Origin: Acidimicrobiaceae bacterium
GTDB taxonomy: Bacteria > Actinomycetota > Acidimicrobiia > Acidimicrobiales > Aldehydirespiratoraceae
Length of the DNA stretch: 64,000 nt
Reading direction: 5' to 3'
Assembly: GCA_009835735.1 (NCBI GenBank)
Contig: VXWX01000015.1
Coordinates: 1 to 64,000, forward strand
Part shown: piece by piece, positions 52,501 through 60,421 of the stretch
How positions within the stretch are numbered: position 1 is the stretch's first letter
Layout of the letters: each line of letters opens with the position of its first letter
Program-made: the position numbers and the translations under genes
Notes under the pieces: generated by a model
The model's input: the letters and a program-made list of their open reading frames with translations, nothing else
The model's database searches: none
What the model was told of the DNA's origin: nothing

Positions 52501-53086
52501 GACCGGTGGCCCTCGACAGGTACACGGCGTGGCGGCCCAGGTCCAGAGCCTCGCGAGGCGATCCCGGGTAGAGCACGGGAATGTGCTTGTCGGCGAGGGT
52601 TCCCGCCGACGACGACGGGATGGTCGAGCTCTTGGCCGCGGGGTCGTCGCCCGCGATCACCACCGCCCCGCCGCGGGGGTCGGTGCCGGCGAACACGGCG
52701 TGGCGGAGTGCGTCGGAGGCGCGGTCCACACCGGGTGCCTTGCCGTAGAAGATGCCGAGAACGCCGTCGTAGCGAGAGTCGGGGCGAAGCGAGGCCAGCT
52801 GGGATCCCATCACGGCGGTGGCCGCCTGCTCCTCGTTGAGCGCAGGAGCCAGCACGATCGGCAGATCGGGAGCCTGTTCGATCGCCCTGCCCACGTCGCC
52901 GTCGTACCCGCCCACGGGCGAGCCCGGGTAGCCACTGATGAAGGCGGCGGTGTGCAGTCCCGCGAGCCGGTCGGCCCGGAGCTGCTCGATCGGGAGCCGG
53001 GCCAGCGCCTGGAGGCCCGTCATGAACACCGTTCCTGAGTCGTCGGTGTACCGGGAGGACAGACGGTACGTGTCAGCGACGGTCAA
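49535..53086 (-). CDS. Indolepyruvate:ferredoxin oxidoreductase, fused subunits
   Basis: An 1183-residue 2-oxoacid:ferredoxin oxidoreductase that decarboxylates aryl- or branched pyruvates to acyl-CoA. The N-terminal part (ISGYPGSPVGGYD) is the alpha pyrimidine-binding region, the middle TPYFCSGCPHNRSTKVP and IGDGTYFHSGQLAIQGAI bind TPP, CEGCGDCAQISNC at about 640 binds a 4Fe-4S cluster, and the last third with GIGGTGVVTVSQVIG is the gamma domain. The single-chain form is the usual bacterial one. It may serve amino-acid breakdown. It lies 17-50 bases upstream of the helicase gene on the same strand. Confidence 0.93.
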   Translation of the reverse strand: MTVADTYRLSSRYTDDSGTVFMTGLQALARLPIEQLRADRLAGLHTAAFISGYPGSPVGGYDGDVGRAIEQAPDLPIVLAPALNEEQAATAVMGSQLASLRPDSRYDGVLGIFYGKAPGVDRASDALRHAVFAGTDPRGGAVVIAGDDPAAKSSTIPSSSAGTLADKHIPVLYPGSPREALDLGRHAVYLSRATGLWTSLKIVADVADGSGTVHLDPRRVDPVIPTIDGEPYVHTPDGRLLTPETVDAEQEIYEVRHPLAIEYAALNHLNHATVNPSDAWIGIVASGITYRELREALRRLGLADDAEIAAAGIRLMCMHMPIPFSPRRARHFARGLVEIFVVEEKQPNIESLMKDALYNERRRPRVTGKFDEHDAMLLPGHGGLTADDLLEPLRRRLSERIGHRLAPEQPPRELIPLNSDVARTPYFCSGCPHNRSTKVPDGAAVGAGIGCHTMTLLMDSDGFGDIVGLTCMGQEGAQWIGMAPFVETPHIFQNIGDGTYFHSGQLAIQGAIAAGVDVTYKLLWNRTVAMTGGQDPQGMLGVAEVCRMLLAQGVARVVVTTDDVARYRGADLPEGVDVWPRDRLMEAQELLSEIKGVTVLIHDQQCAAEARRGRKRGTVAVPSQRVFINERICEGCGDCAQISNCLSVQPVETAFGRKTRIDQTTCNLDFSCLEGDCPSFMTVTRPGRLRSWLHRITGRDRVPAGAASGPAHAAPTDLDDPVPVVGTDDLSVRIIGIGGTGVVTVSQVIGTAAMFDGYEVRGLDQIGLSQKAGPVVSDLRLYRGEEAASNRLGEGQADVLLAFDQLGAASPSGMSRADPERTVVVGSTSRTPTGAIVAHPERAMPEPAELEAVIASATRADCRHWADAQALTEALLGNSVTANVFVVGMAVQAGALPLSPWSVEQAIELNGVATRSNIEAFRWGRALVARPGTVEAAAASGPARRHGPGELDEQLAARVAEVTAAAGFDGTTTGGAGSEDGYRGPVDLELMTKELCAYQSPKLAHKHLDFVEAVAAADAERGDGSGRLARAAARGYFKLLAYKDEYEVARLMLDPEATAEARQRAATTSGRLAWRLHPPILRALGMKSKISVPVSWTPAIRLLASMRGLRGTPFDVFSYTAVRRAERSLPKKYRAAVTSDLETLDPGCYEAVLRRAALPEIVRGYEHIKMAGIDKMREELKRA

Positions 53087-53239
53087 AGGCGACCTCCGGG
53101 CGTCAGCGATCGGGGCATTGGCGCGGCAGCGAGACTAGTGCGGCTATTGCGGCTAGGGAAGGGGCGTCTCGCTGGCTGTCTCTTGTGGCGGCGGGCATTC
53201 TGCCCCTGTCTGGCGGTCTTTCCGGCCGGCGGGTCCTGT

Positions 53240-53297
53240 CGATGAGTCAGATGACCGACACGGGCTTCGCCCTATTCGTCGGTCATCTGACTCATCG
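53240..53297. repeat. Perfect 20-bp inverted repeat next to hisF
   Basis: CGATGAGTCAGATGACCGAC at 53240-53259 is repeated as its exact complement at 53278-53297, with an 18-base loop that holds a small GGGC-TTC-GCCC hairpin. It lies 26 bases after the hisF stop and 153 bases before the oxidoreductase start, in a 237-base gap. No T-run follows on either strand. It could act as a bidirectional terminator, or mark an insertion junction. Nothing else is evident in the gap. Confidence 0.75.
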
Positions 53298-53323
53298 CCA
53301 CCCCCCGGCCTCGCGGGTTGCCT

Positions 53324-54091
53324 TCATGCGGGGCGGACGGGGATTCCGGCTTGGGCCATGCGGGTCTTGGCTTCGGCGATTGTGTGCTTGCCGTAGTGGA
53401 AGATGCTGGCGGCCAGGACCGCGTCGGCCTTGCCTTCGGTGACTCCCTCGACCAGGTGGTCCAAGTTGCCCACTCCGCCGCTGGCGATCACCGGGATGCC
53501 CACCGCGGCCGCAACCATCGATGTCAAGTTCAGCTCGAAGCCTTCTCTGGTGCCGTCGCGGTCCATGGAGGTGAGCAGGATCTCACCGGCTCCGAGTCGC
53601 TCCACTTCGGCCACCCACTCCAGGCAGTCGATGCCGGTCCGGGTGCGTCCACCGTGGGTGAAGACCTCGTAGCCGCTGGGCGCTTCGCTTGAGCTGCGGG
53701 CGTCGATGGCGACTACGCAGCACTGGGCGCCGAACTCCCGGCTGATCTCGCTCACCACCTCGGGGCGGCGCACCGCCGCGGTGTTGACGCTCACCTTGTC
53801 CGCGCCGGCCCGCAGTAGCCGGCGGGCGTCGTCGAGGGTGCGGATGCCGCCACCGATGGTGAAGGGGATGAAGACCTCGTCGGCCACTGCCCGGGCCATG
53901 GCCACAGTGGTGTCGCGACGGTCCGACGACGCGGTGATGTCGAGGAAGACCAGCTCGTCGGCGCCCTCGGTGTCGTAGCGGGCAGCCAGCTCGACCGGGT
54001 CGCCGGCGTCGCGGATGTCCACAAAGTTCACCCCTTTGACAACCCGGCCCGCGTCCACATCGAGGCAGGGAATGACCCGGGCGACTCGCAT
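53324..54091 (-). CDS. hisF: Imidazole glycerol phosphate synthase, cyclase subunit
   Basis: Closes the imidazole ring using ammonia from HisH. The 255-residue barrel has catalytic D11 in [14 protein letters not shown] and the second Asp in [10 protein letters not shown] (about residue 175 region), with GGGIRT and SGGVG phosphate sites. Its ATG follows the hisA stop after 1 base. It is the last gene of this his run; its usual follower hisI lies at 11309-11683. Confidence 0.96.
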   Translation of the reverse strand: MRVARVIPCLDVDAGRVVKGVNFVDIRDAGDPVELAARYDTEGADELVFLDITASSDRRDTTVAMARAVADEVFIPFTIGGGIRTLDDARRLLRAGADKVSVNTAAVRRPEVVSEISREFGAQCCVVAIDARSSSEAPSGYEVFTHGGRTRTGIDCLEWVAEVERLGAGEILLTSMDRDGTREGFELNLTSMVAAAVGIPVIASGGVGNLDHLVEGVTEGKADAVLAASIFHYGKHTIAEAKTRMAQAGIPVRPA

Positions 54092-54092
54092 C

Positions 54093-54836
54093 TCAGCCGC
54101 TCGTTCCACTTCCGGCCAGCGCGGCCACCGCCTCGGCAACCGTGAAGCGCCCCTCGTAGAGAGCGGTGCCCACGATCACACCGCTCAACCGGCGGCCGGC
54201 ACAGCCCTTGAGCCCGGCCAGCGCCGTCAGGTTGCCGAGCTTCCCCACACCCCCGGAGGCGATGACGTCCACCGACACCGCGTCGAGCATCGAAGCCAGC
54301 CCGTCGATGTCGGGTCCTTCCAGAGTCCCGTCGCGGCTGATGTCGGTCACCACGAATGCGTCCACTCCGTCGGCGGCGAAGCTGCGGGCCACCTCCAGCA
54401 CCGACTGCCCCGAGCCCTGGAGCCAGCCGTCGGTGGCGACATCGCCGGCCCGGGCGTCGAGACCCACTGCTATGCGGTGTGACCGGGCCAGATCCCGTAC
54501 CAGCTCCGGGTCGCGCAACGCAGCGGTGCCCAGCACCACCCGCTCGACGCCGGCTGCGAACCAGGCCTCGGCGGTCGCGGCGGTCCGCACTCCCCCACCC
54601 GCCTGGACCGGGATATCGACCGCGCCGGCGATTGCGGTCACCACTGCGGCGTTGTCGGGATGCCCGGATCGGGCCCCGTCGAGATCCACGACGTGGATCC
54701 AACCCGCACCCTGGCTCGCAAGCTCGACGGCGCGGCCGACCGGATCGGTGTCGTAGACCTTCTCGGCGCGGTAGTCGCCCTGGCGAAGCCGTACACAGCG
54801 ACCGTCGCGGATGTCCACTGCGGCGAACAGCTGCAT
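54093..54836 (-). CDS. hisA: ProFAR isomerase (HisA)
   Basis: Isomerises ProFAR to PRFAR. The 247-residue barrel has the catalytic D8 in FAAVDIRDG and the second Asp in [10 protein letters not shown], plus AGGGVRT and SGGVG. In many actinobacteria this enzyme (PriA) also does the TrpF reaction, but a separate trpF is present at 6687, so the second activity is not required. The ATG at 54836 is 5 bases from the hisH stop. Confidence 0.93.
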   Translation of the reverse strand: MQLFAAVDIRDGRCVRLRQGDYRAEKVYDTDPVGRAVELASQGAGWIHVVDLDGARSGHPDNAAVVTAIAGAVDIPVQAGGGVRTAATAEAWFAAGVERVVLGTAALRDPELVRDLARSHRIAVGLDARAGDVATDGWLQGSGQSVLEVARSFAADGVDAFVVTDISRDGTLEGPDIDGLASMLDAVSVDVIASGGVGKLGNLTALAGLKGCAGRRLSGVIVGTALYEGRFTVAEAVAALAGSGTSG

Positions 54837-54841
54837 GATCC

Positions 54842-55477
54842 TCAGTTGGTTGCGGCCGCGGCCGAGGCCGTCACGAAGTTGGCCAGGATCTGCAGGCCCA
54901 CGGCCGATGACTTCTCCGGGTGGAATTGAGCGGCCCAGACGTTGTCGCGGGCCACCGCAGCCACCACCGGGCCGCCGTAGTCGCACGTTGCGACAACGTC
55001 GGATGCGTCTCCCATCTCCGGTGCCAGCGAGTGGACGAAGTAGGCCCAGATCGGATCGTCCAGACCGGCCAGCATGCGGTGGTCGCCACTGCGCTGGAGC
55101 ACGTTCCATTGCATCTGAGGACGCTTCACGGGTCCAGGGATCCAGCGCACCATGCGGTCGAACATGCCCAGCCCTGAGACTCCCGGAGCCTCGTCGGAAC
55201 CGGCGAAGAGCACTTGCATTCCCACACAGATTCCCATGAACGGACGACCCGACTGCACCGCGTCAACCGAGGCCGTGTCCAGGCCGGTGCGGCCCAGCGC
55301 GGCCATGCAAGGTGCGAAGGCTCCCACGCCCGGGAGCACCACTCCGTCGGCGGCCCTGATGAGACCGGGGTCCGCGGTGAGCCGGGCATCGGCCCCGGCG
55401 TGCTCGAAGCCCTTCTGCGCCGAGTGCAGGTTGCCGATGCCGTAGTCGAGGATGGCGACGAGCGGTCTGCCCGTCAC
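54842..55477 (-). CDS. hisH: Imidazole glycerol phosphate synthase, glutaminase subunit
   Basis: Class I glutaminase that feeds ammonia to HisF. The 211-residue protein has the nucleophilic Cys in GICVGMQ, and the His and Glu of the triad in QFHPEKSS. LDYGIGNLHSAQKGF is the normal N-terminus. The GTG at 55477 lies inside a 35-bp tandem repeat that duplicates the end of hisB, so the start region was probably created or altered by that duplication. Confidence 0.94.
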   Translation of the reverse strand: MTGRPLVAILDYGIGNLHSAQKGFEHAGADARLTADPGLIRAADGVVLPGVGAFAPCMAALGRTGLDTASVDAVQSGRPFMGICVGMQVLFAGSDEAPGVSGLGMFDRMVRWIPGPVKRPQMQWNVLQRSGDHRMLAGLDDPIWAYFVHSLAPEMGDASDVVATCDYGGPVVAAVARDNVWAAQFHPEKSSAVGLQILANFVTASAAAATN

Positions 55478-55542
55478 AGCGTGCCTTCGGTGGAGGGCAG
55501 GGTCGCGGTCACAGCGTGCCCTTGGTGGAGGGCAGGGTCGAG
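55473..55542 (+). repeat. 35-bp tandem duplication at the hisB/hisH junction
   Basis: The 35 bases at 55473-55507 and 55508-55542 match with 3 differences; both begin GTCACAGCGTGCC. The second copy is the 3' end of hisB with its stop, and the first carries the hisH GTG start. It is a local duplication of the hisB tail. Confidence 0.75.
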
Positions 55543-56099
55543 CCCTCAACCCGCACTGCGTCGCGGATGGCCCGGGCCACGCCCTTGAACGACGCTTCGA
55601 CGATGTGATGGGTGTTGCGACCTCGCCGCATCACGATGTGCAGCGTGATCGCGGCCGCGGTGGCGAAGGCCCGCCAGAACTCTTCGGCCAACTGCGGGTC
55701 GAAGGGCGGGTCGCCGAGGATCTTCTCGCCCGGAAAGTCCACGTCGTAGTGCAGGAACGGCCGTCCCGACAGGTCGAGCACGACCTCGACCGCGGCCTCG
55801 TCCAGCGGGACTGTGATGCTGGCGAAGCGGCGCACTCCGGCCTTGTCGCCCAAGGCCTCGCGGAAGGCCTCTCCCAGGATGATGCCGGTGTCCTCGACCG
55901 TGTGGTGAGCGTCCACCGCGAGGTCGCCCTGGGCGCGCACCGTCAGCCCGAGTCCACCGTGACGGCCGAGCTGGTCGAGCATGTGGTCGAAGAAGGGCAG
56001 GCCGGTCGAGGTCTCGGTCGTGCCGTCGCCGTCGAGGTCGAGGCTGACTTCGATGCGGGTCTCCTTGGTCGATCGGGAACGTGTGGACGTGCGGCTCAT
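55509..56099 (-). CDS. hisB: Imidazoleglycerol-phosphate dehydratase
   Basis: Dehydrates IGP to imidazole acetol phosphate. The 196-residue enzyme has the Mn-binding His motifs FFDHMLDQLGRHG, DAHHTVEDTG and RRGRNTHHIVEASFK. It is the single-domain form, without the histidinol-phosphatase domain of enterobacteria. It is followed directly by the hisB-tail duplication and hisH, and 145 bases separate it from hisC. Confidence 0.96.
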   Translation of the reverse strand: MSRTSTRSRSTKETRIEVSLDLDGDGTTETSTGLPFFDHMLDQLGRHGGLGLTVRAQGDLAVDAHHTVEDTGIILGEAFREALGDKAGVRRFASITVPLDEAAVEVVLDLSGRPFLHYDVDFPGEKILGDPPFDPQLAEEFWRAFATAAAITLHIVMRRGRNTHHIVEASFKGVARAIRDAVRVEGSTLPSTKGTL

Positions 56100-56244
56100 G
56101 TCCGGGTTTCCTTGGTGATACGGATGCGTGCGCCGGTGCGGCGCATCTGCGGGGCTTCCTTGAGGGTAAGGGCGACCGTTCGTGACGATGCGTGCGGAGC
56201 ATAAAGCTCTGCTCGAGGGTAAGAGTGGTTGGCAGCGACCCGTC

Positions 56245-57312
56245 TCACGCCAGAATCTCCTCGAGGGCGGCCAGGAAGCGATCGCCCTCCTCCGGGGTGC
56301 CGACCGTGACCCTCAGGCAGCCTTTCAGGCGGGGCCATGTGGAGCAGTTCCGCACTAGCACCGAGCGGTCCACGAGTTGCTGCCAAACGTCCGCGCCGTC
56401 GAGACTGAGAGGCCTGATCAGCACGAAGTTGGCGCCCGAGGGCCATACCTCCACCGGCAGCCCACCCAGCCGGTCCGACAGCCGGTTGCGCTCCGCCACG
56501 ATGGCGTCCACCCGGGCCTGCATCTCGTCGACGTAGTCCAGTGCGGCGAGGCCGACGGCCTGTTTGAGCGCGTCTAGGTGATACGGCAGAGCCACCTTCT
56601 CCAGTTCCGCGACCAGCCGGGCCGGGCCGATCAGATAGCCGAGCCGGGCTCCAGCCATCGCCCAGGTCTTGGAATATGTGCGAGTCACCACTACCGGTGT
56701 CTCATCGTCGACGAGTTCCAGCGCGCTGTGGGGAGCGAACTCGGCGTAGGCCTCGTCCACACACAGCAGGCCTCCGGCCGAGCGGACGGCATCCAGCAGG
56801 GAGGCCACCGTGGCGCGCGGTGCTACCGTCCCGGAAGGGTTGTTGGGCGAGCACAGGAACGTCACCGCCGGCCGGGCCGAGTCGATCAGCGTCGTGGCCG
56901 CGACAAGGTCGAGGGTGAAGTCGTCGTCCCGCTCCCCCTCGACGACGGCGGTGCCTGTCACCCGGGCCAGGTGCGAGTGCAGCGCGTAGGTGGGCTCGAA
57001 CACCGCCGCGCTGCGCCCCGGGCCGCCGTAGGCGAGAAGCAGGCACTGGAGCACCTCGTTGGAGCCGTTGGCCGCGAAGACCTGTTCGGCGGTCACACCG
57101 TGGCGGGCCGCGATCCGCCCCCTGAGCTCGGCGGCCTGGCGGTCCGGGTACCGGTTCCAGACCACCGACCGGGTCGCGGCCGCCACCGCATCGGTGAAGG
57201 CCGCCGGGGGCGGCAGCGGGCTCTCGTTGGTGTTGAGGCGGACGGCCACGTCGAGCTGCGGCGAGTGGTAGCCGGCCATCAGGGCGATGTCGTCGCGAGG
57301 TCGGATCTTCAT
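56245..57312 (-). CDS. hisC: Histidinol-phosphate aminotransferase
   Basis: PLP aminotransferase of the class I/II fold, 355 residues. NTNESP at the N-terminus, ANGSNEVLQ, FLCSPNNPSGT, VDEAYAEF, the PLP Lys in YSKTWAMAGARLGY and RVTVGTPEE near the C-terminus are all present. Its ATG overlaps the hisD stop as ATGA. The longer open frame upstream is a shadow of hisD. Confidence 0.95.
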   Translation of the reverse strand: MKIRPRDDIALMAGYHSPQLDVAVRLNTNESPLPPPAAFTDAVAAATRSVVWNRYPDRQAAELRGRIAARHGVTAEQVFAANGSNEVLQCLLLAYGGPGRSAAVFEPTYALHSHLARVTGTAVVEGERDDDFTLDLVAATTLIDSARPAVTFLCSPNNPSGTVAPRATVASLLDAVRSAGGLLCVDEAYAEFAPHSALELVDDETPVVVTRTYSKTWAMAGARLGYLIGPARLVAELEKVALPYHLDALKQAVGLAALDYVDEMQARVDAIVAERNRLSDRLGGLPVEVWPSGANFVLIRPLSLDGADVWQQLVDRSVLVRNCSTWPRLKGCLRVTVGTPEEGDRFLAALEEILA

Positions 57313-58619
57313 GATTCGCAGCGTGTCCGCTCGGTTTTCGGAGTAAGGCGCAGCCGCACCGACTCGGCGTGGGCGGTGAGTCCCTCGGCCTCTGCCAGCG
57401 TGATCACATGGGGTGCCAAGCTCGCGAGTCCATCGCGGTCGGTGCTCACGACGTGCATGCTCCGGAGGAAGTCGCGCACCCCCAGCGCGCCGGCGAACCG
57501 GGCCGTTCCGTCGGTGGGTAGCACGTGGTTGGGCCCCGCGGCGTAGTCGCCGAGCGAGGCGGGCGCCCACGGCCCGCAGAACACCGCTCCGGCGTTGCGC
57601 ACCCGCGGCACCAGCGCCTCGGGGTCGGCCACCAACAGCTCGAGGTGCTCGGGGGCGATCTCGTTGACCACCTCCAAGGCCTGCTCGGCCCCGGAGCACA
57701 CCACGCTGTAGCCGGATTTGCGCAGGGTCGCTTCGATCTCGGCCCGACGGTCGGCTCGAGCAGCCAGCCGGACGACCTCGGCCTCCACCGCGCCGGCAGT
57801 CGCCTCGTCCCAGGTGACCAGCCACGCGAGCCCGTCGGGCCCGTGCTCGGCCTGGAGGATCACGTCGGCCGCCGCGAAGGCGGGATTCGCTCCGGCGTCG
57901 GCCACGACCACTACTTCTGATGGTCCTGCGAATGCCGCCGGCACCCCCACCACCCCGGCCACCTCGCGCTGTGCCACGGCCACGTAGGCATTGCCCGGTC
58001 CCGCGATCACGTCGACAGCACCGATCGACTCGGTCCCGTAGGCCAGGGCGGCGATGGCCTGGGCCCCGCCCACGGGGTGGACCTCGTCGATGCCCACCGT
58101 TGCGGCGGCGGCCAGTGTCACGTCGGCTATCTGGCCGTCGGGTCCGGGCGGCACGCACACTGCGATCTCGTCCACGCCGGCGACCTTGGCCGGCACCGTG
58201 GTCATGATGAGCGTCGAAGGGTAGGCAGCCCGCCCGCCGGGCACGTAGCACCCGGCCCGGCGCACCGGCAGGTGGCGCTCGGTGACGGTGACGCCGCCTC
58301 TCTCGTGGACCACATCGTCGAGCAGCTGGTGGCGGTGGTAGGCCTCGACGTTGACCACCGCGGTCGCCAGAGCCTCCCGCACGTCAGCGGGGGTGCGAGC
58401 GGCCGCCTCGGCGATCTCGTCGCGTGCGACCGTCAGGCTGGCAGGCGAGACGCCGTCGAAGCGCTCGGTCAGCTCCCGCAGCGCGTCATCGCCCCGCTCG
58501 CGGACCTCGGCGATGATGGCCCGCACCGCCTCCCGCGGGCCCGCCGCCGCGGGCTCGGGCCGCGGCAGGCGGGCGGCGACGGGTCCGCTGTCATCCCGAA
58601 GGTCAAGGCGGGTAAGCAC
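57309..58619 (-). CDS. hisD: Histidinol dehydrogenase
   Basis: Two-step NAD oxidation of histidinol to histidine. The 436-residue protein has the family blocks VPGGRAAYPSTLIMTTVPAKVAG, PVGGAQAIAALAYGTESIG, GPGNAYVAVAQREV, the zinc-site segment QAEHGPDG, and GPNHVLPTDGTARFAG. GTG start with a TGTGGGG-like ribosome site. First gene of the his run on this strand. Confidence 0.96.
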   Translation of the reverse strand: MLTRLDLRDDSGPVAARLPRPEPAAAGPREAVRAIIAEVRERGDDALRELTERFDGVSPASLTVARDEIAEAAARTPADVREALATAVVNVEAYHRHQLLDDVVHERGGVTVTERHLPVRRAGCYVPGGRAAYPSTLIMTTVPAKVAGVDEIAVCVPPGPDGQIADVTLAAAATVGIDEVHPVGGAQAIAALAYGTESIGAVDVIAGPGNAYVAVAQREVAGVVGVPAAFAGPSEVVVVADAGANPAFAAADVILQAEHGPDGLAWLVTWDEATAGAVEAEVVRLAARADRRAEIEATLRKSGYSVVCSGAEQALEVVNEIAPEHLELLVADPEALVPRVRNAGAVFCGPWAPASLGDYAAGPNHVLPTDGTARFAGALGVRDFLRSMHVVSTDRDGLASLAPHVITLAEAEGLTAHAESVRLRLTPKTERTRCES

Positions 58620-58639
58620 CCCACAACGCTACCGGCGCG

Positions 58640-59281
58640 TCAGACGGTGCTGGAGGGACAGAAGTCGTTGAGGGCGCAGTCCTCGCAGCGGGGTCGGCGA
58701 GCCACGCACACCCGGCGGCCGTGGAGGATCATCCGCAGGCTGAAGTCGCCCCGCTCGGCTGCGGGGATCATTGGGTTGAGCTCAAGCTCGATCTTCACCG
58801 GATCGGTCTCAGAGGTCAGTGCAAGCAGGTTCGACAGCCTGGTGACGTGGGTGTCAACGGGCAGGCCCGGCAGTCCTAGGGCCACGCTGCGGATCACATT
58901 GGCCGTCTTGCGGCCCACCCCGGGCAACCGCACGAGGTCGCGCATGGCGCCAGGCACCTCGCCTCCGTAGTCGTCGACCAGCATCCGGGCCATTCCCACC
59001 AGGCTCTTGGACTTGTTGCGAAACAGCCCGATGGTGGCGATGTAGGGCTGGATGTCCTCCGGCTCGACCTCGGCCAGCGCCTCGGCGTCCGGGAATCGAG
59101 CGAACAGGGCGGGCGTGGCCTTGTTGACGCCCACGTCGGTGGCCTGCGCCGACAGGATGGTGGCCACCAGCAACTCGAAGGCGTTGCGGTGGTCGAGTTC
59201 GCACACCGCGTCGGGGTACTCGCATGCCAGGCGCTCATGGGTGCGGCGAGCGCGGCCTTTCGGTGTTCGGGGGCGGGCCAC
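58640..59281 (-). CDS. nth: Endonuclease III (DNA glycosylase/AP lyase)
   Basis: Removes oxidised pyrimidines from DNA. The 213-residue protein has the helix-hairpin-helix LPGVGRKTANV with the catalytic Lys, the Asp of VDTHV, and a C-terminal 4Fe-4S loop with spacing C-x6-C-x2-C-x5-C (CVARRPRCEDCALNDFC). It is 20 bases upstream of hisD and divergent from mshD by 31 bases. Confidence 0.95.
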   Translation of the reverse strand: MARPRTPKGRARRTHERLACEYPDAVCELDHRNAFELLVATILSAQATDVGVNKATPALFARFPDAEALAEVEPEDIQPYIATIGLFRNKSKSLVGMARMLVDDYGGEVPGAMRDLVRLPGVGRKTANVIRSVALGLPGLPVDTHVTRLSNLLALTSETDPVKIELELNPMIPAAERGDFSLRMILHGRRVCVARRPRCEDCALNDFCPSSTV

Positions 59282-59312
59282 CGGAGGTGAAGCTAGCGGT
59301 ACCCTCGCCTCC

Positions 59313-60005
59313 GTGCGCTACGAGGTCAATGCATCAGACATGGCAAGCGGCGAGACGCAGATTGTGGTGTATGAAGGTCGAGCCCCCGGTGAGGCAGGGC
59401 AGGTGCTGGCCGAGGCTCTGGCGGAGCTGGATGACGGCGCCGGAGCGCAGCTCTGGATCAGGGAGGTCGGGCCGGGCGATGACGATGCTGCACATCGCCA
59501 TGGCTTCGTGCCCTACCGCGACCTGTGGCAGCTGCGCTGCCGGTTGCCGGCCGAGCCGTCGGGGCTGCCCACCAGGGCCTTCACGCCCGATGACCTAGAC
59601 GAGTTCGTAGCGGTGAACAACCGGGCCTTCCATTGGCATCCCGAACAGGGCGGGCTGACCGCTGCCGACGTGCGCGGCCGGATGGCCGAGCCGTGGTTCG
59701 ACGCCGACGGGTTCCGCCTGCATCACCGCGACGACCGCCTGGCCGGCTTCTGCTGGACCAAGGTTCATGCCGACCACGATCCGCCCTTGGGCGAGATCTA
59801 CGTGATCGCGGTGGACCCCGACTTCGCCGGTCGCGGGTTGGGCCGGCCTATGACCCTGGCCGGTCTCGAGTGGCTGTCGGGTCAGGGGCTGACCGCCGGG
59901 ATGCTCTATGTGGAGTCCGACAACCACCCGGCCAACGCCGTCTACCGCCGCATCGGCTTCGAGCACCATCACACCGACCGCGCCTATCGCCGCGTGCCCG
60001 GCTAA
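59313..60005 (+). CDS. mshD: Mycothiol synthase (GNAT acetyltransferase)
   Basis: Last step of mycothiol synthesis, acetylating Cys-GlcN-Ins with acetyl-CoA. The protein of about 230 residues is shorter than the 300-plus-residue mycobacterial MshD: the N-terminal GNAT domain is reduced (residues 1-75) while the active C-terminal one is intact, with AFHWHPEQGGLT, WFDADGF, GFCWTKVH, GEIYVIAVDPDFAGRGLG and YVESDNHPANAVYRRIGF. GTG at 59313 or ATG at 59340 may be the start. Mycothiol is restricted to actinobacteria. Confidence 0.88.
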   Translation: MRYEVNASDMASGETQIVVYEGRAPGEAGQVLAEALAELDDGAGAQLWIREVGPGDDDAAHRHGFVPYRDLWQLRCRLPAEPSGLPTRAFTPDDLDEFVAVNNRAFHWHPEQGGLTAADVRGRMAEPWFDADGFRLHHRDDRLAGFCWTKVHADHDPPLGEIYVIAVDPDFAGRGLGRPMTLAGLEWLSGQGLTAGMLYVESDNHPANAVYRRIGFEHHHTDRAYRRVPG

Positions 60006-60025
60006 CCAGCCTGCATACTGGGGGC

Positions 60026-60421
60026 ATGGAGAAGCGGGTCTGGGTCAACCCCCGGCAGCCCCAGACGCTGTACATCGCACAGCTGCTGATGTACTTCCAG
60101 GGCGGCATATCGCTGGTGTTCGGGATGCTCGGCGCCCGGGCGGTGGGCGTCTACACGCTGACGATCGCGGTGGGCAAGGTGATGGCCGCCTTCGGCATCG
60201 CCAACGAGAGACGCTGGGGCTACAAGCTCGGCGTGGTCGTGGCCGTGGTGCCCGTCGCGCTGTTGGTGCTGCTGGCCGTGACCGATACGCCGCGCTGGCT
60301 GTGGGCCGACGCATTCGGCCTGCTGTTCGACATTGCGTTGATTGCCTTGCTGTTGTACCCGACCAGCCGGGACTACCAGCGACACTGGCCCAAGCCGCAG
60401 CGCCGACCGCGCGGCGGATAG
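60026..60421 (+). CDS. Small multi-pass membrane protein, unknown function
   Basis: A 131-residue protein with about four hydrophobic stretches (about 17-35, 41-58, 66-86, 93-112) and a basic C-terminus with KPQRRPRGG. No catalytic motif is visible. The start codon ATG at 60026 gives MEKRVWVNPRQPQTLY. Its stop codon is immediately followed by the menG start, and it follows mshD after 20 bases, so the three may be one transcript. Confidence 0.75.
   Translation: MEKRVWVNPRQPQTLYIAQLLMYFQGGISLVFGMLGARAVGVYTLTIAVGKVMAAFGIANERRWGYKLGVVVAVVPVALLVLLAVTDTPRWLWADAFGLLFDIALIALLLYPTSRDYQRHWPKPQRRPRGG

Noticed and set aside
54093..54836. Naming the HisA gene priA
   Set aside because: A separate trpF is present at 6687-7382, so there is no need to assume the dual function, and the sequence alone does not prove it.
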